NCBI GenBank assembly: GCA_031537795.1
Contig: JAVKNF010000010.1
Coordinates: 1-64,000 of the forward strand
Length of the DNA: 64,000 nt
Direction of reading: 5' to 3'
From: JAVKNF01 sp031537795
GTDB lineage: Bacteria > Pseudomonadota > Alphaproteobacteria > Rickettsiales > Deianiraeaceae
Shown here: positions 53,440 through 62,932 of the stretch, one piece after another
How positions within the stretch are numbered: the stretch's first letter is position 1
How the letters are laid out: each line of letters begins with the position of its first letter
Translations under genes and position numbers: made by a program
Notes under the pieces: model-generated
Databases searched by the model: none
Seen by the model: the letters and a program-made list of their open reading frames with translations, nothing else
Told to the model about the DNA's origin: nothing

Positions 53440-54507
53440 TCAAGAAATAATAGATTCTATAATCCCTCCTCCTATCATTCTATTTTTAAAATAGAAAACT
53501 GCAATCTGCCCTGTTGTTATCGCTCTATCCGGCTCTTCAAGAATTATTCTTCCATTCTTTCTATTTAGATTTTCTTCTATTTTAATCTTCGCAGAAATGC
53601 TCCTCTTCATTGCTCTTGTTGCAACTTCCACACCTTCAATAATATTCAAACATTCAAATTCACTAGATAATAAATTAATATCTTTAACAAAAAATTCTTT
53701 ATTATATAAATATTTTTCTTCTCCAACATATATTGTTTGAGTTTTAGTGTCAATTTTAATAACATATAAAGGCTCTGAATATGCTATTCCTATATTTCTT
53801 CTTTGTCCTATTGTATATCTTATTACACCGAAATGCTCTCCAAGTTTATCTTTTGTTTCAAAATGAAGAATATTTCCTCTTTTAAATAAGTCCTCATTTC
53901 TTATATCTCTTTCTAGAAAAGATACATAGGGTTTATTTTCTAAAAAACAAATATCTTGACTTTCAGGCTGTTTATCGAGGCCAATATTTAAAACACTTGC
54001 CATTTCTTTAATTTTTGTTTTCTTAAAATTAGCAAGAGGAAATAATATAAATTGCAGAATGTCTTTATTAAGTCCGTACAAAAAATGAGTTTGGTCTTTC
54101 TCTAGATCTTCGGGTCTTAATATTTCAAGTTCTCCAAATATATTTCTTATCATCTTAACATAATGCCCTGTTGCAAAATAATCAAAATTTATAGATTGTA
54201 GATAATCTATAATAACGCCAAATTTTATCTCCCTATTACATTTAGCACAAGGTAAAGGTGTTTCGCCCTTATAGTAACTATTTTTAAAAGAATTTATAAT
54301 ATTTTTTTCAAAAACTACAGATATATCCAAAATATGATGTTTTATCTCTAATTTCTCACAAACTTCTTTTGCTCTTTCGGTTGCATATTTACTATGTTCT
54401 CCTAAATACATAGTAAGACCTTCTACTGTATGTCCCTCTTTTTGTAAAATCATAGCAGAAACGGAGCTATCAACTCCACCTGACATTCCTACTAAAATTC
54501 TCTTCAT
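53440..54507 (-). CDS. mnmA: tRNA-specific 2-thiouridylase
   Basis: MnmA installs 2-thiouridine at U34 of Lys, Glu and Gln tRNAs. The 355-aa protein has the PP-loop MSGGVDSSVSAMIL at residues 8-21, the first catalytic Cys in TPLPCAKCNREIKFG, the second in KQPESQDICFLEN, and the conserved RYTIGQRRNIGIA. Full length and apparently intact. Confidence 0.96.
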   Translation of the reverse strand: MKRILVGMSGGVDSSVSAMILQKEGHTVEGLTMYLGEHSKYATERAKEVCEKLEIKHHILDISVVFEKNIINSFKNSYYKGETPLPCAKCNREIKFGVIIDYLQSINFDYFATGHYVKMIRNIFGELEILRPEDLEKDQTHFLYGLNKDILQFILFPLANFKKTKIKEMASVLNIGLDKQPESQDICFLENKPYVSFLERDIRNEDLFKRGNILHFETKDKLGEHFGVIRYTIGQRRNIGIAYSEPLYVIKIDTKTQTIYVGEEKYLYNKEFFVKDINLLSSEFECLNIIEGVEVATRAMKRSISAKIKIEENLNRKNGRIILEEPDRAITTGQIAVFYFKNRMIGGGIIESIIS

Positions 54508-54538
54508 TTTTAAAGAATTAATAAAGTAAAGAATAAAA

Positions 54539-55033
54539 TTATTTTACCTTTAGATCTTTCTCTATTTTTTTATTATGTTGATCTTTCTGATGTAAATCTG
54601 TTTTAATTAATTCTTCTTTTGAATCTTTCTTATCTGTCTGTTTCTTAAAAAAAACTTCAATCTTTGCTTTGAACTCTTCGTCTGTTATTCTTTTTAAATT
54701 ACCATGTATCTCTGCATTTTGTTCAACCTCTAAATTACAATAGAAAAGATCTCCAAATACTTTTGCACCTTTCTCAAGTTTAATATTCTTAGATATCAAT
54801 TCACCCTCAAATTTACCGTTATTAATAAAAACAGATTCCAAACATTTCGCATTACCTTTAAAAGCACCTCCTTCTTTGATTGTGAATTTATTAGAGATCA
54901 AATCCCCTTCAAATTTACCGCTCAATTCAACAGAAGAAATAGAATTTATTGTACCTGAAAAAGAAGAATCTTTATCTAATATAGATATTGTGGACATAGT
55001 CTTATAATTATTGTTTTTTTTTATACCAAACAT
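54539..55033 (-). CDS. Bactofilin
   Basis: This 164-aa protein has the bactofilin (DUF583) core: SILDKDSSFSGTINSISSVELSGKFEGDLISNKFTIKEGGAFKG, FINNGKFEGELISKNIKLEKGAKVFGDL and EQNAEIHGNL, a right-handed beta-helix that polymerises into cytoskeletal scaffolds. The tail is charged and unstructured. It lies 1 base downstream of an M23 peptidase gene, a pairing known to shape cells through local peptidoglycan remodelling. Confidence 0.92.
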   Translation of the reverse strand: MFGIKKNNNYKTMSTISILDKDSSFSGTINSISSVELSGKFEGDLISNKFTIKEGGAFKGNAKCLESVFINNGKFEGELISKNIKLEKGAKVFGDLFYCNLEVEQNAEIHGNLKRITDEEFKAKIEVFFKKQTDKKDSKEELIKTDLHQKDQHNKKIEKDLKVK

Positions 55034-55034
55034 T

Positions 55035-56138
55035 TTATACTCTCTCTTTATTGTATCTTTTTTTAAATGTCAAGAAATTATATGGATTCATTTTCACTCC
55101 ATTTAAAATTACTTCATAATGCACATGCTCTGCTTTAGATCTACCTGTGCTCCCTTGTATCCCAATTTTCTGCCCTATTGATACTATATCTCCGACTTTT
55201 ACTAAAACTTTATTTAAATGCGCGAATCTTACAATTACTTCATTTTCATCATTTCTATTTCTTATTTCTACAAGGTTTCCATATGTTCCACACTTTCCAG
55301 CTCTTAAAACAATACCTTCTGTTGTTGATTTTATTTTTCTATTATTTACAAAAAGATCTATACCTCCATGTATTGCAAGCTCACCTGTAAAAGGATCTTT
55401 TCTCTTTCCAAATGAACCTGTAATTATGTATTTTTCATTTCTTCCAGAAGGATCAGCAATAGGCGAAATATTCAGTTTCTTTTTATCTGTTATAATGTTC
55501 TTTATTTTGTTTGACAAATAGTCAGAGACATCTTTTTTATTCTTTATTCTCTCCACAAAAGATAATTTATTATTTTCTTCCTTATATTTTTCAAAAGGCC
55601 CTCCCACTGCATTCTCGTCTAAAATCTCTTTCGTTATTTGAAAAGATCTTTTACTTCCATTTATACCTAATATATTTAATGCAACTTTAGATTCTTTATC
55701 TATTTGGTCTATCTTAGAATACAAACTAGAAAGAACAAATTTGAAAGATTTCTCAAGTTTCTCGACCGACTCTTCGTTATTTATTTTTTCTGCAAAAGAA
55801 ATATTCTTGATGATATTTTTTTTATCAAATTCTATATATTCATTAATTTTATCAATATCTTCTCTAACTTTTCTAAATCTATAATTTAATTTGTCGTTAA
55901 CCTTTCTTAATTTTTCATTCTCTTTTTTTAAATTAATTAAATTTTTTTCTTTTAAAAATTGTAAAAAAGATGTATAAACAGAAAGGCTGAAACACGAAAA
56001 AATCAAGAGTATTGAGAACTGAAAAAATGGATTAAGGTTTATATATCTTGTTTTCGCTCCTGAAGAAAGTACGATAGTTCTTTTCTTAAAGAAAAAAGAA
56101 AATAGATTTTTTGTTTTCTTAAAAATATAATCAGACAC
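55035..56138 (-). CDS. M23 family metallopeptidase
   Basis: This 367-aa protein starts at a GTG (56138-56136). It has one membrane segment (about residues 33-55), a periplasmic coiled coil, and a C-terminal LytM domain with intact zinc motifs: HGGIDLFVN (HxxxD), FAHLNKVLV and HVHYEV (HxH). It should cut peptidoglycan cross-links. It pairs with the bactofilin downstream. Confidence 0.92.
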   Translation of the reverse strand: MSDYIFKKTKNLFSFFFKKRTIVLSSGAKTRYINLNPFFQFSILLIFSCFSLSVYTSFLQFLKEKNLINLKKENEKLRKVNDKLNYRFRKVREDIDKINEYIEFDKKNIIKNISFAEKINNEESVEKLEKSFKFVLSSLYSKIDQIDKESKVALNILGINGSKRSFQITKEILDENAVGGPFEKYKEENNKLSFVERIKNKKDVSDYLSNKIKNIITDKKKLNISPIADPSGRNEKYIITGSFGKRKDPFTGELAIHGGIDLFVNNRKIKSTTEGIVLRAGKCGTYGNLVEIRNRNDENEVIVRFAHLNKVLVKVGDIVSIGQKIGIQGSTGRSKAEHVHYEVILNGVKMNPYNFLTFKKRYNKERV

Positions 56139-56143
56139 TCTTA

Positions 56144-56962
56144 TTAAAAACCTTTTTCTTTAATTCTATCAGAAACTAAAATCAGCCCTCTTCTGCCTAG
56201 ATTCTGAAAAAAATCTCTAATTAAAGTTAAAATTCTTCTCGGATTTTGCTCTATTTTATCCAATATGTCAAGTTTTATTTTATCTTTATCGAATAATTCA
56301 TTGTAGAAATCTTTTATAATCTTTATTTCTTCGCTAGAAATATTGTTTCTTTTAAGTCCTACTATATTTAAACCTGATAATTTATCTGATTCTCTAAAAA
56401 TAATTGAATAAGGAGGTACACTCTCTCCAATTCCACACATTCCTCCTATCATTGAGTATGCACCAATTCTAATAAATTGATGAAGACAAGAGCCTCCACC
56501 TATAATTGTTTTCTTTTCAATTAGGCAATGTCCAGCTATTAATACATTGTTTGTTATAATAACACCGCTTTCTAGATAGCAATCATGACCGATATGACTA
56601 TTTATCATTAAATAACAATTATCTTCTATAATTGTTCCATTTTTTATATTTTTAAATTGATTACCAAGTTCGCTTCCTCCATTTATTGTAACGTGTTCTC
56701 TTATTATATTATTGTTGCCTATTTTCACGTAAGATTTTTCATTTTTGAATTTATCATCTTGAGGAGCAGTTCCAATTGAAGAGAAAGAATATATTATATT
56801 ATTCTCACCAATATCGACATCTCCTTCTATATAAACGTGAGGTTTAATTCTTGTTCCTTTTTTGATATTTATATTTCCTTTGATTATTGAGTATGCTCCA
56901 ATTTCTACATCTTCCGCTATATTTACATTTCCTTCAATTATAACAGTATGATGTATTAACAT
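56144..56962 (-). CDS. lpxA: UDP-N-acetylglucosamine O-acyltransferase
   Basis: LpxA carries out the first step of lipid A synthesis. The 272-aa protein is a left-handed beta-helix of hexapeptide repeats (VIIEGNVNIAEDVEIGAYSII...) with IREHVTINGG, the catalytic His in NSHIGHDCYLESGV, and the C-terminal helical domain. The IRIGAYSMIGGMCGIGESVPPYSII segment is characteristic. It is 4 bases after fabZ. Confidence 0.95.
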   Translation of the reverse strand: MLIHHTVIIEGNVNIAEDVEIGAYSIIKGNINIKKGTRIKPHVYIEGDVDIGENNIIYSFSSIGTAPQDDKFKNEKSYVKIGNNNIIREHVTINGGSELGNQFKNIKNGTIIEDNCYLMINSHIGHDCYLESGVIITNNVLIAGHCLIEKKTIIGGGSCLHQFIRIGAYSMIGGMCGIGESVPPYSIIFRESDKLSGLNIVGLKRNNISSEEIKIIKDFYNELFDKDKIKLDILDKIEQNPRRILTLIRDFFQNLGRRGLILVSDRIKEKGF

Positions 56963-56966
56963 TTTT

Positions 56967-57410
56967 TTAATTAATACCAGCTGAAGAAATTATACATTTG
57001 CAAACGAGTTTTTTTTCATTCTCGTTTATCTTCTTATGCAAATTTGACTCTGCTACAAAGAAATTTAATTTATTTCGAATTAAAGTAGTTTCTAATATTA
57101 GGACATCACCAGGAAGAGCAGATGTTTTGATTGTGAAATTATCCACTTTCGATAAATAGAAATTTTTATATTGAAATTCTAATCTTTTTAAAAGAATAAC
57201 AGATAATTGAGCGAGAGATTCTATCATTAACACTCCTGGAAAAACAGGATCATTCGGAAAATGACCTTGAAAATAAGGTTCATTAAAAGATAGATTCTTT
57301 TCGCCTATTAACTTCTTTTCTTCTTTATGAAAACTAATTATTTTGTCAACCATCACAAAAGGGTATCTATGCGGTATGTTATTTAATATATCTAGATGAT
57401 CTATATTCAT
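56967..57410 (-). CDS. fabZ: 3-hydroxyacyl-ACP dehydratase
   Basis: The 147-aa hot-dog fold enzyme has LNNIPHRYPFVMVDKII (catalytic His), the NEPYFQGHFPNDPVFPGVLMIESLAQ signature (catalytic Glu in the long helix) and SAGIN at the end. FabZ dehydrates 3-hydroxyacyl-ACP in fatty acid synthesis and competes with LpxA for 3-hydroxymyristoyl-ACP. The usual lpxD neighbour is absent. Confidence 0.96.
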   Translation of the reverse strand: MNIDHLDILNNIPHRYPFVMVDKIISFHKEEKKLIGEKNLSFNEPYFQGHFPNDPVFPGVLMIESLAQLSVILLKRLEFQYKNFYLSKVDNFTIKTSALPGDVLILETTLIRNKLNFFVAESNLHKKINENEKKLVCKCIISSAGIN

Positions 57411-57614
57411 ATTCAGTTAATTTAAAATATTAAATTTAAATGTCAATTTTATACAAACCATAAATTAATTAAAAATTAAAAATACACAAACAACTAGTTT
57501 CTTTTGCAAATACAAAGAAATAAAAACAAGAAATAATTTTAAATAAACTTGATACTTTTAAAGAAAAATTAGAGCACAAGTAAATTACCTTGAAGGTAGT
57601 CAATAATTTATAAA

Positions 57615-58183
57615 ATGGATGAAAATATAGAAGATGTATTAGATGAAATAAATCAATATACTCTAACTCTAGAAACTAAACCAAATCTTGATCTTGGAAT
57701 ATTAACTGCAAGAATTGAAGAAACAGAATATTTTTTAATGGATTATATGTCTTCCGTTTCTAATAAATTATGCAATAGAAGGACTAGAGCGACAGGATTA
57801 GCGAGCTTTAATCTTACTAGTCAAGAGACACAAGAATATCTATCATTTGAGAATAACGATGAATTAAATCAAGAATACGATGAAAATAAAAATAACTATT
57901 TATATATGGATTCTGTTTTTTCATTACATAATTCTTTAGAGAAATTTAAAAGAAAACACAGACAAAAAACATAACGAAAAAGATGACAAACTGGACATCT
58001 ATCTTTTTATAGCTATAATTCTTCTTCTTGTAGTTGGAGCGGTATTTTTTCTAAATCCAAATATGCTCTCAAGCGAAGATTCGCGAACCGCAAAATAATT
58101 CAAGTCCGCTTCTTCAAAGAGATCCATCTTATCCAGCTCTAGATTTAAACAATATTTCAAACGGTCAAGATTTAATCACTTAA
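57615..58183 (+). pseudogene. Tail-region membrane protein gene with two frameshifts
   Basis: A 119-aa frame (MDENIEDVLDEINQYTL...) stops at 57974. In the next frame the sequence continues coherently as NEKDDKLDIYLFIAIILLLVVGAVFFLNPNML, a perfect single membrane segment. A second shift near 58085 leads to EPQNNSSPLLQRDPSYPALDL and NGQDLIT before a stop at 58183. Three consecutive sensible peptides in frames 0, 1 and 2 suggest one gene of about 190 residues. It would have an acidic cytoplasmic part, one membrane helix and a proline-rich tail, and two single-base insertions near A-runs break it. Function is unknown. Confidence 0.5.
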
Positions 58184-58425
58184 AATATTGCCTTAAAGAC
58201 TTTCTTCAGGATAAATTTCTATAACTTTCTATAACTAATTTAGTCTCCAAAATTTCAGAAAGAAGTTTTTTTTAACTTTTGAATTCAAGAGAAATAGCAT
58301 CTCTGGCTTTTTGTAAATGCTTCTTTCTATAGCTATTATTTCTTTTTGATCTGTCGATAGCTCTAGTTTTATTATTTATCTTGCAAATTATTTATTTTTT
58401 TAATCTTGTTACAATATAAAATCTT

Positions 58426-59289
58426 ATGATCTATTCGAATATCAATAAATTATTTCTTATATTTTATATTGTTTTGAATTTTCAATGTCTCGCAGTCGAG
58501 GTAAAAAAAGAAATTAAAGCAGAAAACGATTATATGTATCAGATAAAAAAAGGGGACACTCTTTTCTCTATAGCTCAACTTTGCGTCATAAAAACACAAT
58601 CCTTATTAGATTATAATCAAATTAAATCTGTAAATCTTATTAAAATTGGCTCCACGATAAAAATCCCAAAAAATATTGCATTAAAATGCAAAGAGAAGTT
58701 AGAAGACCCAAAAAGGATAAAAGCTTTAGAGTTAAATGCACAAAATAATCTTACAAAGAATGAAGAGCAAAATAAAAATCTTAAAACTGAACCAAAAAAG
58801 ATTGTCAATGTTGAAATAGAAAAACAAATAGTTTCAACAAAAGAAGAAAATAGAAAGAAGATAGTGCCAAAAAGAATAAACAATAATTGTTTAATTTGTA
58901 ACCTCAAAAAACCTATGAAAGGGATAATACAAGATACTTTCGGCAAAGATGGAACCAAATATTCAACAGGTATATTAATTAAAACAAATCAAAACAAAGA
59001 ACCAGTAAGAAGTGTCAAAGACGGTAAAATTATTTACAGCGGGGATAACATCTCAATATCAGGAGAGCAATTAATCGTTATATCTCACGGCAATTTCTTC
59101 TCCGCTTACAGCTTTATTCCAAATGGTGAAATTATGATTAAAGAGAAAGACAGAGTAAAAGAAGGACAAATCTTAGGTTACATAAATTATTCAGACAAAT
59201 CAGATTTTCAGCTTTATTTTTCCGTTAGAGCTTTAAACGGTATGATATGCAACCCTCTCGATCTGTTAAATAATAAAGAAGAATTTTAA
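58426..59289 (+). CDS. LysM and degenerate LytM-domain protein (NlpD/EnvC-like)
   Basis: This 287-aa exported protein has a signal peptide (residues 1-24), a LysM peptidoglycan-binding motif (YQIKKGDTLFSIAQLCVIK...LIKIGSTIKIP) at about 37-80, a charged linker, and a C-terminal M23-like domain (GIIQDTFGKDG..., VRSVKDGKIIYSG, VISHGNFFSAYSFI, VKEGQILGYI). The zinc ligands are missing: HxxxD reads STGIL and HxH reads QLYFS. This is the pattern of NlpD/EnvC, which activate cell-wall amidases instead of cutting directly. Confidence 0.82.
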   Translation: MIYSNINKLFLIFYIVLNFQCLAVEVKKEIKAENDYMYQIKKGDTLFSIAQLCVIKTQSLLDYNQIKSVNLIKIGSTIKIPKNIALKCKEKLEDPKRIKALELNAQNNLTKNEEQNKNLKTEPKKIVNVEIEKQIVSTKEENRKKIVPKRINNNCLICNLKKPMKGIIQDTFGKDGTKYSTGILIKTNQNKEPVRSVKDGKIIYSGDNISISGEQLIVISHGNFFSAYSFIPNGEIMIKEKDRVKEGQILGYINYSDKSDFQLYFSVRALNGMICNPLDLLNNKEEF

Positions 59290-59290
59290 T

Positions 59291-59722
59291 ATGAAAGAAT
59301 CTACAAATTATAAAAAAAAATATTTTTATAAAAAATTTCAACAAAATATTATAGCAACTTCTTATTTTACAAAATTAAGAATTAATAAATTTCTAGATTC
59401 TGCTTTTAACATCTTTAATTTATCAAATAAAGTATTTTATATTAGACTAATGAACCTTTTTATACCATTTTTCTTAATGTTCGTATTTGCGAATTTCTTA
59501 ATAGCTACTATTATTACAGCTTTAAATGCTTTTCTTTCAGCTATCATTCTTGAATTAGTTTCTTATTTCTTAAAGATAAATCATTTTAGTAAAATTCTCT
59601 TCATTAAAAGAAAACACAGAAAGCAGATTCTATCGATGTTGATTTCTTTAATCTTAAGCATGCTATTTGTAATTCTTAGTATTAAAAATACCAAAGAAAT
59701 ATCTCAATTTATAATAAACTAA
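59291..59722 (+). CDS. Small membrane protein, unknown
   Basis: This 143-aa protein has about three hydrophobic helices (residues 55-75, 80-95, 112-130) after a basic N-terminal region. I recognise no family. It begins 1 base after the LysM/LytM gene and ends 7 bases before lpxK, so it belongs to the same operon and may act in envelope biogenesis. Confidence 0.6.
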   Translation: MKESTNYKKKYFYKKFQQNIIATSYFTKLRINKFLDSAFNIFNLSNKVFYIRLMNLFIPFFLMFVFANFLIATIITALNAFLSAIILELVSYFLKINHFSKILFIKRKHRKQILSMLISLILSMLFVILSIKNTKEISQFIIN

Positions 59723-59729
59723 AGAACCA

Positions 59730-60722
59730 ATGAAAAAACCACTATTCTTTCAAAAACAAAATCTTATTTCAATTTCTCTATTGCCAATTTCTATAATATA
59801 TCTATTATTTTCGAAGTTATTTAATTTATTTTTCTTGAATCAAAAATATAAAATAAAACCCAAAGTTATCTGCGTAGGAAATATAATTGTGGGCGGAGCT
59901 GGTAAAACAGAAATTGTAAAAGCTATATCAAATTTACTGTTACTCAAGAAAAAAAGAATTGCAATTCTTTCAAAAGGATATAATAGAGAATCTAATTTAG
60001 ATTATTTTATTAAAAAAGGGAATCCAAAAAAATACACCTATAAAGAGATAGGAGATGAGCCAGAATTCCTAACAAAAGATTTCGATGTGTTCGTTCTTAA
60101 TAAAAGAAAATCAATCAAAGATAGACCTGAAATAGAAAACTATGATTATATCTTAATGGATGACGGTTATCACGATCATTCAATAAAGCAGGATATAAAA
60201 ATTTTGGTATTTGATTCTGATTATTTTATAGGAAATGGTTTCCTTCTGCCTGCAGGCCCTATGAGGGACCTTATAATTCAAATTATGTTTGCAGATTTTA
60301 TTATTCTAACTAATTTTGACAAATCAAAAGACTTTCTTGTTCAAAGATTAGAGAAATATATCAATAAAGATAAAATCTTCACTTCAGAAATAGAAATAAA
60401 AAACAAAGAAATAATGGAACTGAAAAATGAACCACATATTGCATTTTCAGGTTTAGGAAATAATGAAAAATTCTTCAATCTTTTAAGAAGAGAAAACTTC
60501 AATATAATAAAAGAGTTCAATTTTGCAGACCATTATAATTATGAAGAAAAAGATATAGTAAGAATTATAGAAGATGCAAAAAAAATAAAAGGAAAGATTA
60601 TAGCGACAGAAAAAGATATAGTAAAAGTTCCTATAAAATTTAGAAAAGAAATAAATTACTTGGAAATAGAATCAATAATCAAAGAAGAAAAAGATTTAAT
60701 AGATAAAATATTAAAATGGTAA
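59730..60722 (+). CDS. lpxK: Tetraacyldisaccharide 4'-kinase
   Basis: LpxK phosphorylates the lipid A disaccharide at the inner membrane. The 330-aa protein has an N-terminal membrane-associating helix, a P-loop in VICVGNIIVGGAGKTEIVKAI, the SKGYNRES segment, DDGYHDHSIKQDIKILVFD and LLPAGPMRD, all diagnostic. It overlaps folC by 7 bases. Confidence 0.95.
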   Translation: MKKPLFFQKQNLISISLLPISIIYLLFSKLFNLFFLNQKYKIKPKVICVGNIIVGGAGKTEIVKAISNLLLLKKKRIAILSKGYNRESNLDYFIKKGNPKKYTYKEIGDEPEFLTKDFDVFVLNKRKSIKDRPEIENYDYILMDDGYHDHSIKQDIKILVFDSDYFIGNGFLLPAGPMRDLIIQIMFADFIILTNFDKSKDFLVQRLEKYINKDKIFTSEIEIKNKEIMELKNEPHIAFSGLGNNEKFFNLLRRENFNIIKEFNFADHYNYEEKDIVRIIEDAKKIKGKIIATEKDIVKVPIKFRKEINYLEIESIIKEEKDLIDKILKW

Positions 60723-62035
60723 AAATGCCTCATTGGCCTTTATATTTTGGTCCAGATCCAGATATAACAAAGTCTCTAGATAGAATGAAATTAATTTTAA
60801 ATCATTTAAAAAACCCACAAAATAAATTAAAAAATATAATACATATCACAGGAACAAAAGGGAAAGGCTCAACCGCGATGTTTATAACAAAAATACTTCT
60901 TGAATTAGGTTATAAAGTTAATACTTATACCTCTCCTCATATATATCAAGCTAACGAAAGATTTCTAATAAATGGAATGCAAATTTCAGATGACGATTTA
61001 TATCTTTATACCGAAAAAATCCGCCTAACAATCAAAGAAATAGATTTGAATTTAGAGGATCAAGTTACGTCTTTTGAAATTATGACATTAACTGCTGTAA
61101 TGAAGTTCTATGATACAATTGCAGATTTTAATATTTTTGAAGTAGGAATGGGCGGTTTGCTTGATTCGACAAATATTTTTGATGAAAATAAACCGATTGC
61201 CTGTATTTTTACACCTATTCATTTAGACCACAGAATACACCTAGGGCAACACCCGCTTGAAATCGCATATCATAAATTAGGTATTTTGAAAGACAGGATT
61301 GAAAATTGTATAGTTTCACTTCAAGGGCAAGATATTATAAAGTATATGAAAAGAATTTTTCAAAATTTTAATATAAAAAATCAATTCTTCTATGGAATTG
61401 ATTTTGAATCTTTCAAAATTGAAGAAAATAACGAGAATTTCATTTTTGAAAGAAGAAACAAAGAAACTATAATATTAAATAAACCAAGTTTGATAGGTGA
61501 ATATCAACTTATAAATTTAGCAACCGCTATTCAAACTGTGCAAAGTTTGAATTTAGACAAAGAAATTACTCCTAAAATAATAAATAAAGCGACAAAAAAT
61601 ATAATTCATTATGCAAGAATGCAGGAAGTTCCGTATAGTTATTTTAATACAGAAATTCCAATAAATACTAAAATATATGTTGACGGAGGACACAATGCTC
61701 TAGCAGCAAAAGCTATATCGAGTTTTATTAATGAAAACTGTAGAAATAAATTTAAAAATACTTATATCGTATTAGCAAGATCAAAAAATACCAGCAACAC
61801 TGATATGTTATCTGTTTTCAAAGAAAATCAAAATATCAAAAAAATATTCGCAATTAGAGCAATAGAACCTAGACCAGAACCACCAGAGAAAATTAGAAAA
61901 ACAGGACAAGATATAAATTTGAATATTGAAATTGCTAACAACCCAGAAGATTGTATATCTGAAATTTTCGAATACGAGAAAGAGCCTTGTTTGATAATAT
62001 TTTGCGGTTCATTATATCTGGGTAGATTTTTTTAA
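60716..62035 (+). CDS. folC: Dihydrofolate synthase / folylpolyglutamate synthase
   Basis: FolC adds glutamate to folates. The 439-aa Mur-ligase family protein begins MPHWPLYFGPDPDITKSLDRM and has the P-loop ITGTKGKGSTAMF, YTSPHIYQANERFLINGM, the FEVGMGGLLDSTNIF motif and PIHLDHRIHLGQHPLEIAYHKLGILK, with DGGHNALAAKA in the C-terminal domain. The N-terminal form fits the alphaproteobacterial FolC. The most likely start may be the internal Met four codons in. Confidence 0.94.
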   Translation: MVKMPHWPLYFGPDPDITKSLDRMKLILNHLKNPQNKLKNIIHITGTKGKGSTAMFITKILLELGYKVNTYTSPHIYQANERFLINGMQISDDDLYLYTEKIRLTIKEIDLNLEDQVTSFEIMTLTAVMKFYDTIADFNIFEVGMGGLLDSTNIFDENKPIACIFTPIHLDHRIHLGQHPLEIAYHKLGILKDRIENCIVSLQGQDIIKYMKRIFQNFNIKNQFFYGIDFESFKIEENNENFIFERRNKETIILNKPSLIGEYQLINLATAIQTVQSLNLDKEITPKIINKATKNIIHYARMQEVPYSYFNTEIPINTKIYVDGGHNALAAKAISSFINENCRNKFKNTYIVLARSKNTSNTDMLSVFKENQNIKKIFAIRAIEPRPEPPEKIRKTGQDINLNIEIANNPEDCISEIFEYEKEPCLIIFCGSLYLGRFF

Positions 62036-62082
62036 TTTGCTTTTAAATTCTTATTTATTAAGTTAAACCTAATTAATTTAAT

Positions 62083-62931
62083 ATGTTCTTTAAAAAATAT
62101 ACAGCTTTAGGTAATGTTTATATTGTAATTGACCCTTTAAAAAATGATATAGATTTAGATAAAAAGAAAATAGAAATTATCTGCGATCATTTCAAAGGTC
62201 TAGGTTCAGACGGCATAATGTACGGGCCAATTTTTGATGATAAAAAAAATATTTCTTGTAAGATTTTTAATCCGGACGGCTCCGAGGCTGAAAAAAGTGG
62301 CAATGGAACAAGAATTTTTGCTCAATATTTATTAGATGAGAATTACATAAATCAAGATTCAGACTCTGTTCTAATCAAAACAAAAGAAGGAGATGTTTTT
62401 ATAAAGTTTCTAAATAAAAAACAAAGAATCATGGAAAGCGAGATAGGCTTCCCTTCTTTTAGATGCGAAGATATAGATATTGAAGATTCAGCTAATAAAA
62501 ACCCTGAATATATTCAAAAAGAATTGCAAATATTAGACAGAACTTTTATAATTAATTGTGTAAGTGTAGGGAACCCACATTGTGTGACAATTTTAGAGAA
62601 TATTTCACCTGATTTAGCAAAAAAATATGGAACTTATATTGAAAATCATAACATATTTAAAAACAGAATTAACGTACAATTTGTAAAAATTATAAATAAA
62701 AAAACAGCTGAAATTGAGATTTGGGAAAGAGGAGCAGGTTATACTATGTCATCCGGTACAAGCTCTGCTGCCGTAGGAGCAATATTAAAAAAATTAAATT
62801 TAATCGAGAACGAGGTTTCTTTAAAAATGCCAGGAGGAATAGTAAAAGTGAATATTAACAAAGAAGGCAAAATTTCAATCCTAGGAACCGTGAATCCTAT
62901 AGCAGAAGGGAATTTACTGTTAGAATTTTAA
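62083..62931 (+). CDS. dapF: Diaminopimelate epimerase homologue with Ser at both catalytic positions
   Basis: This 282-aa protein is a full-length DapF homologue: FKKYTALGNVYIVID, HFKGLGSDGIMYG, FNPDGSEAEKSGNGTRIFAQYL, VSVGNPHCV and EIEIWERGAGYTMSSGTSSAAVGA. In known enzymes two cysteines act as base and acid (CGNG and CGTGA). Here they are Ser72 (SGNG) and Ser224 (SSGTSS), while the neighbouring Glu/Arg (ERGAG) and the NPHC substrate loop remain. Overall conservation is better than in the homologue at 6063. It is either a working variant or an enzyme with another substrate; this cannot be decided here. It is the only close DapF candidate beside dapA and dapB in the window. Confidence 0.8.
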   Translation: MFFKKYTALGNVYIVIDPLKNDIDLDKKKIEIICDHFKGLGSDGIMYGPIFDDKKNISCKIFNPDGSEAEKSGNGTRIFAQYLLDENYINQDSDSVLIKTKEGDVFIKFLNKKQRIMESEIGFPSFRCEDIDIEDSANKNPEYIQKELQILDRTFIINCVSVGNPHCVTILENISPDLAKKYGTYIENHNIFKNRINVQFVKIINKKTAEIEIWERGAGYTMSSGTSSAAVGAILKKLNLIENEVSLKMPGGIVKVNINKEGKISILGTVNPIAEGNLLLEF

Positions 62932-62932
62932 T

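Noticed and set aside
57411..57614. 204-base gap upstream of the frameshifted membrane-protein gene
   Set aside because: It is AT-rich, with no tRNA, small ORF or convincing promoter; nothing supportable seen.
58272..58391. Minus-strand frame of 39 residues, basic (ending KKHLQKARDAISLEFKS)
   Set aside because: It has no ATG, GTG or TTG in frame at a plausible start and no match to a known small ribosomal protein. It may be a remnant. Nothing else is visible in 58184-58425.
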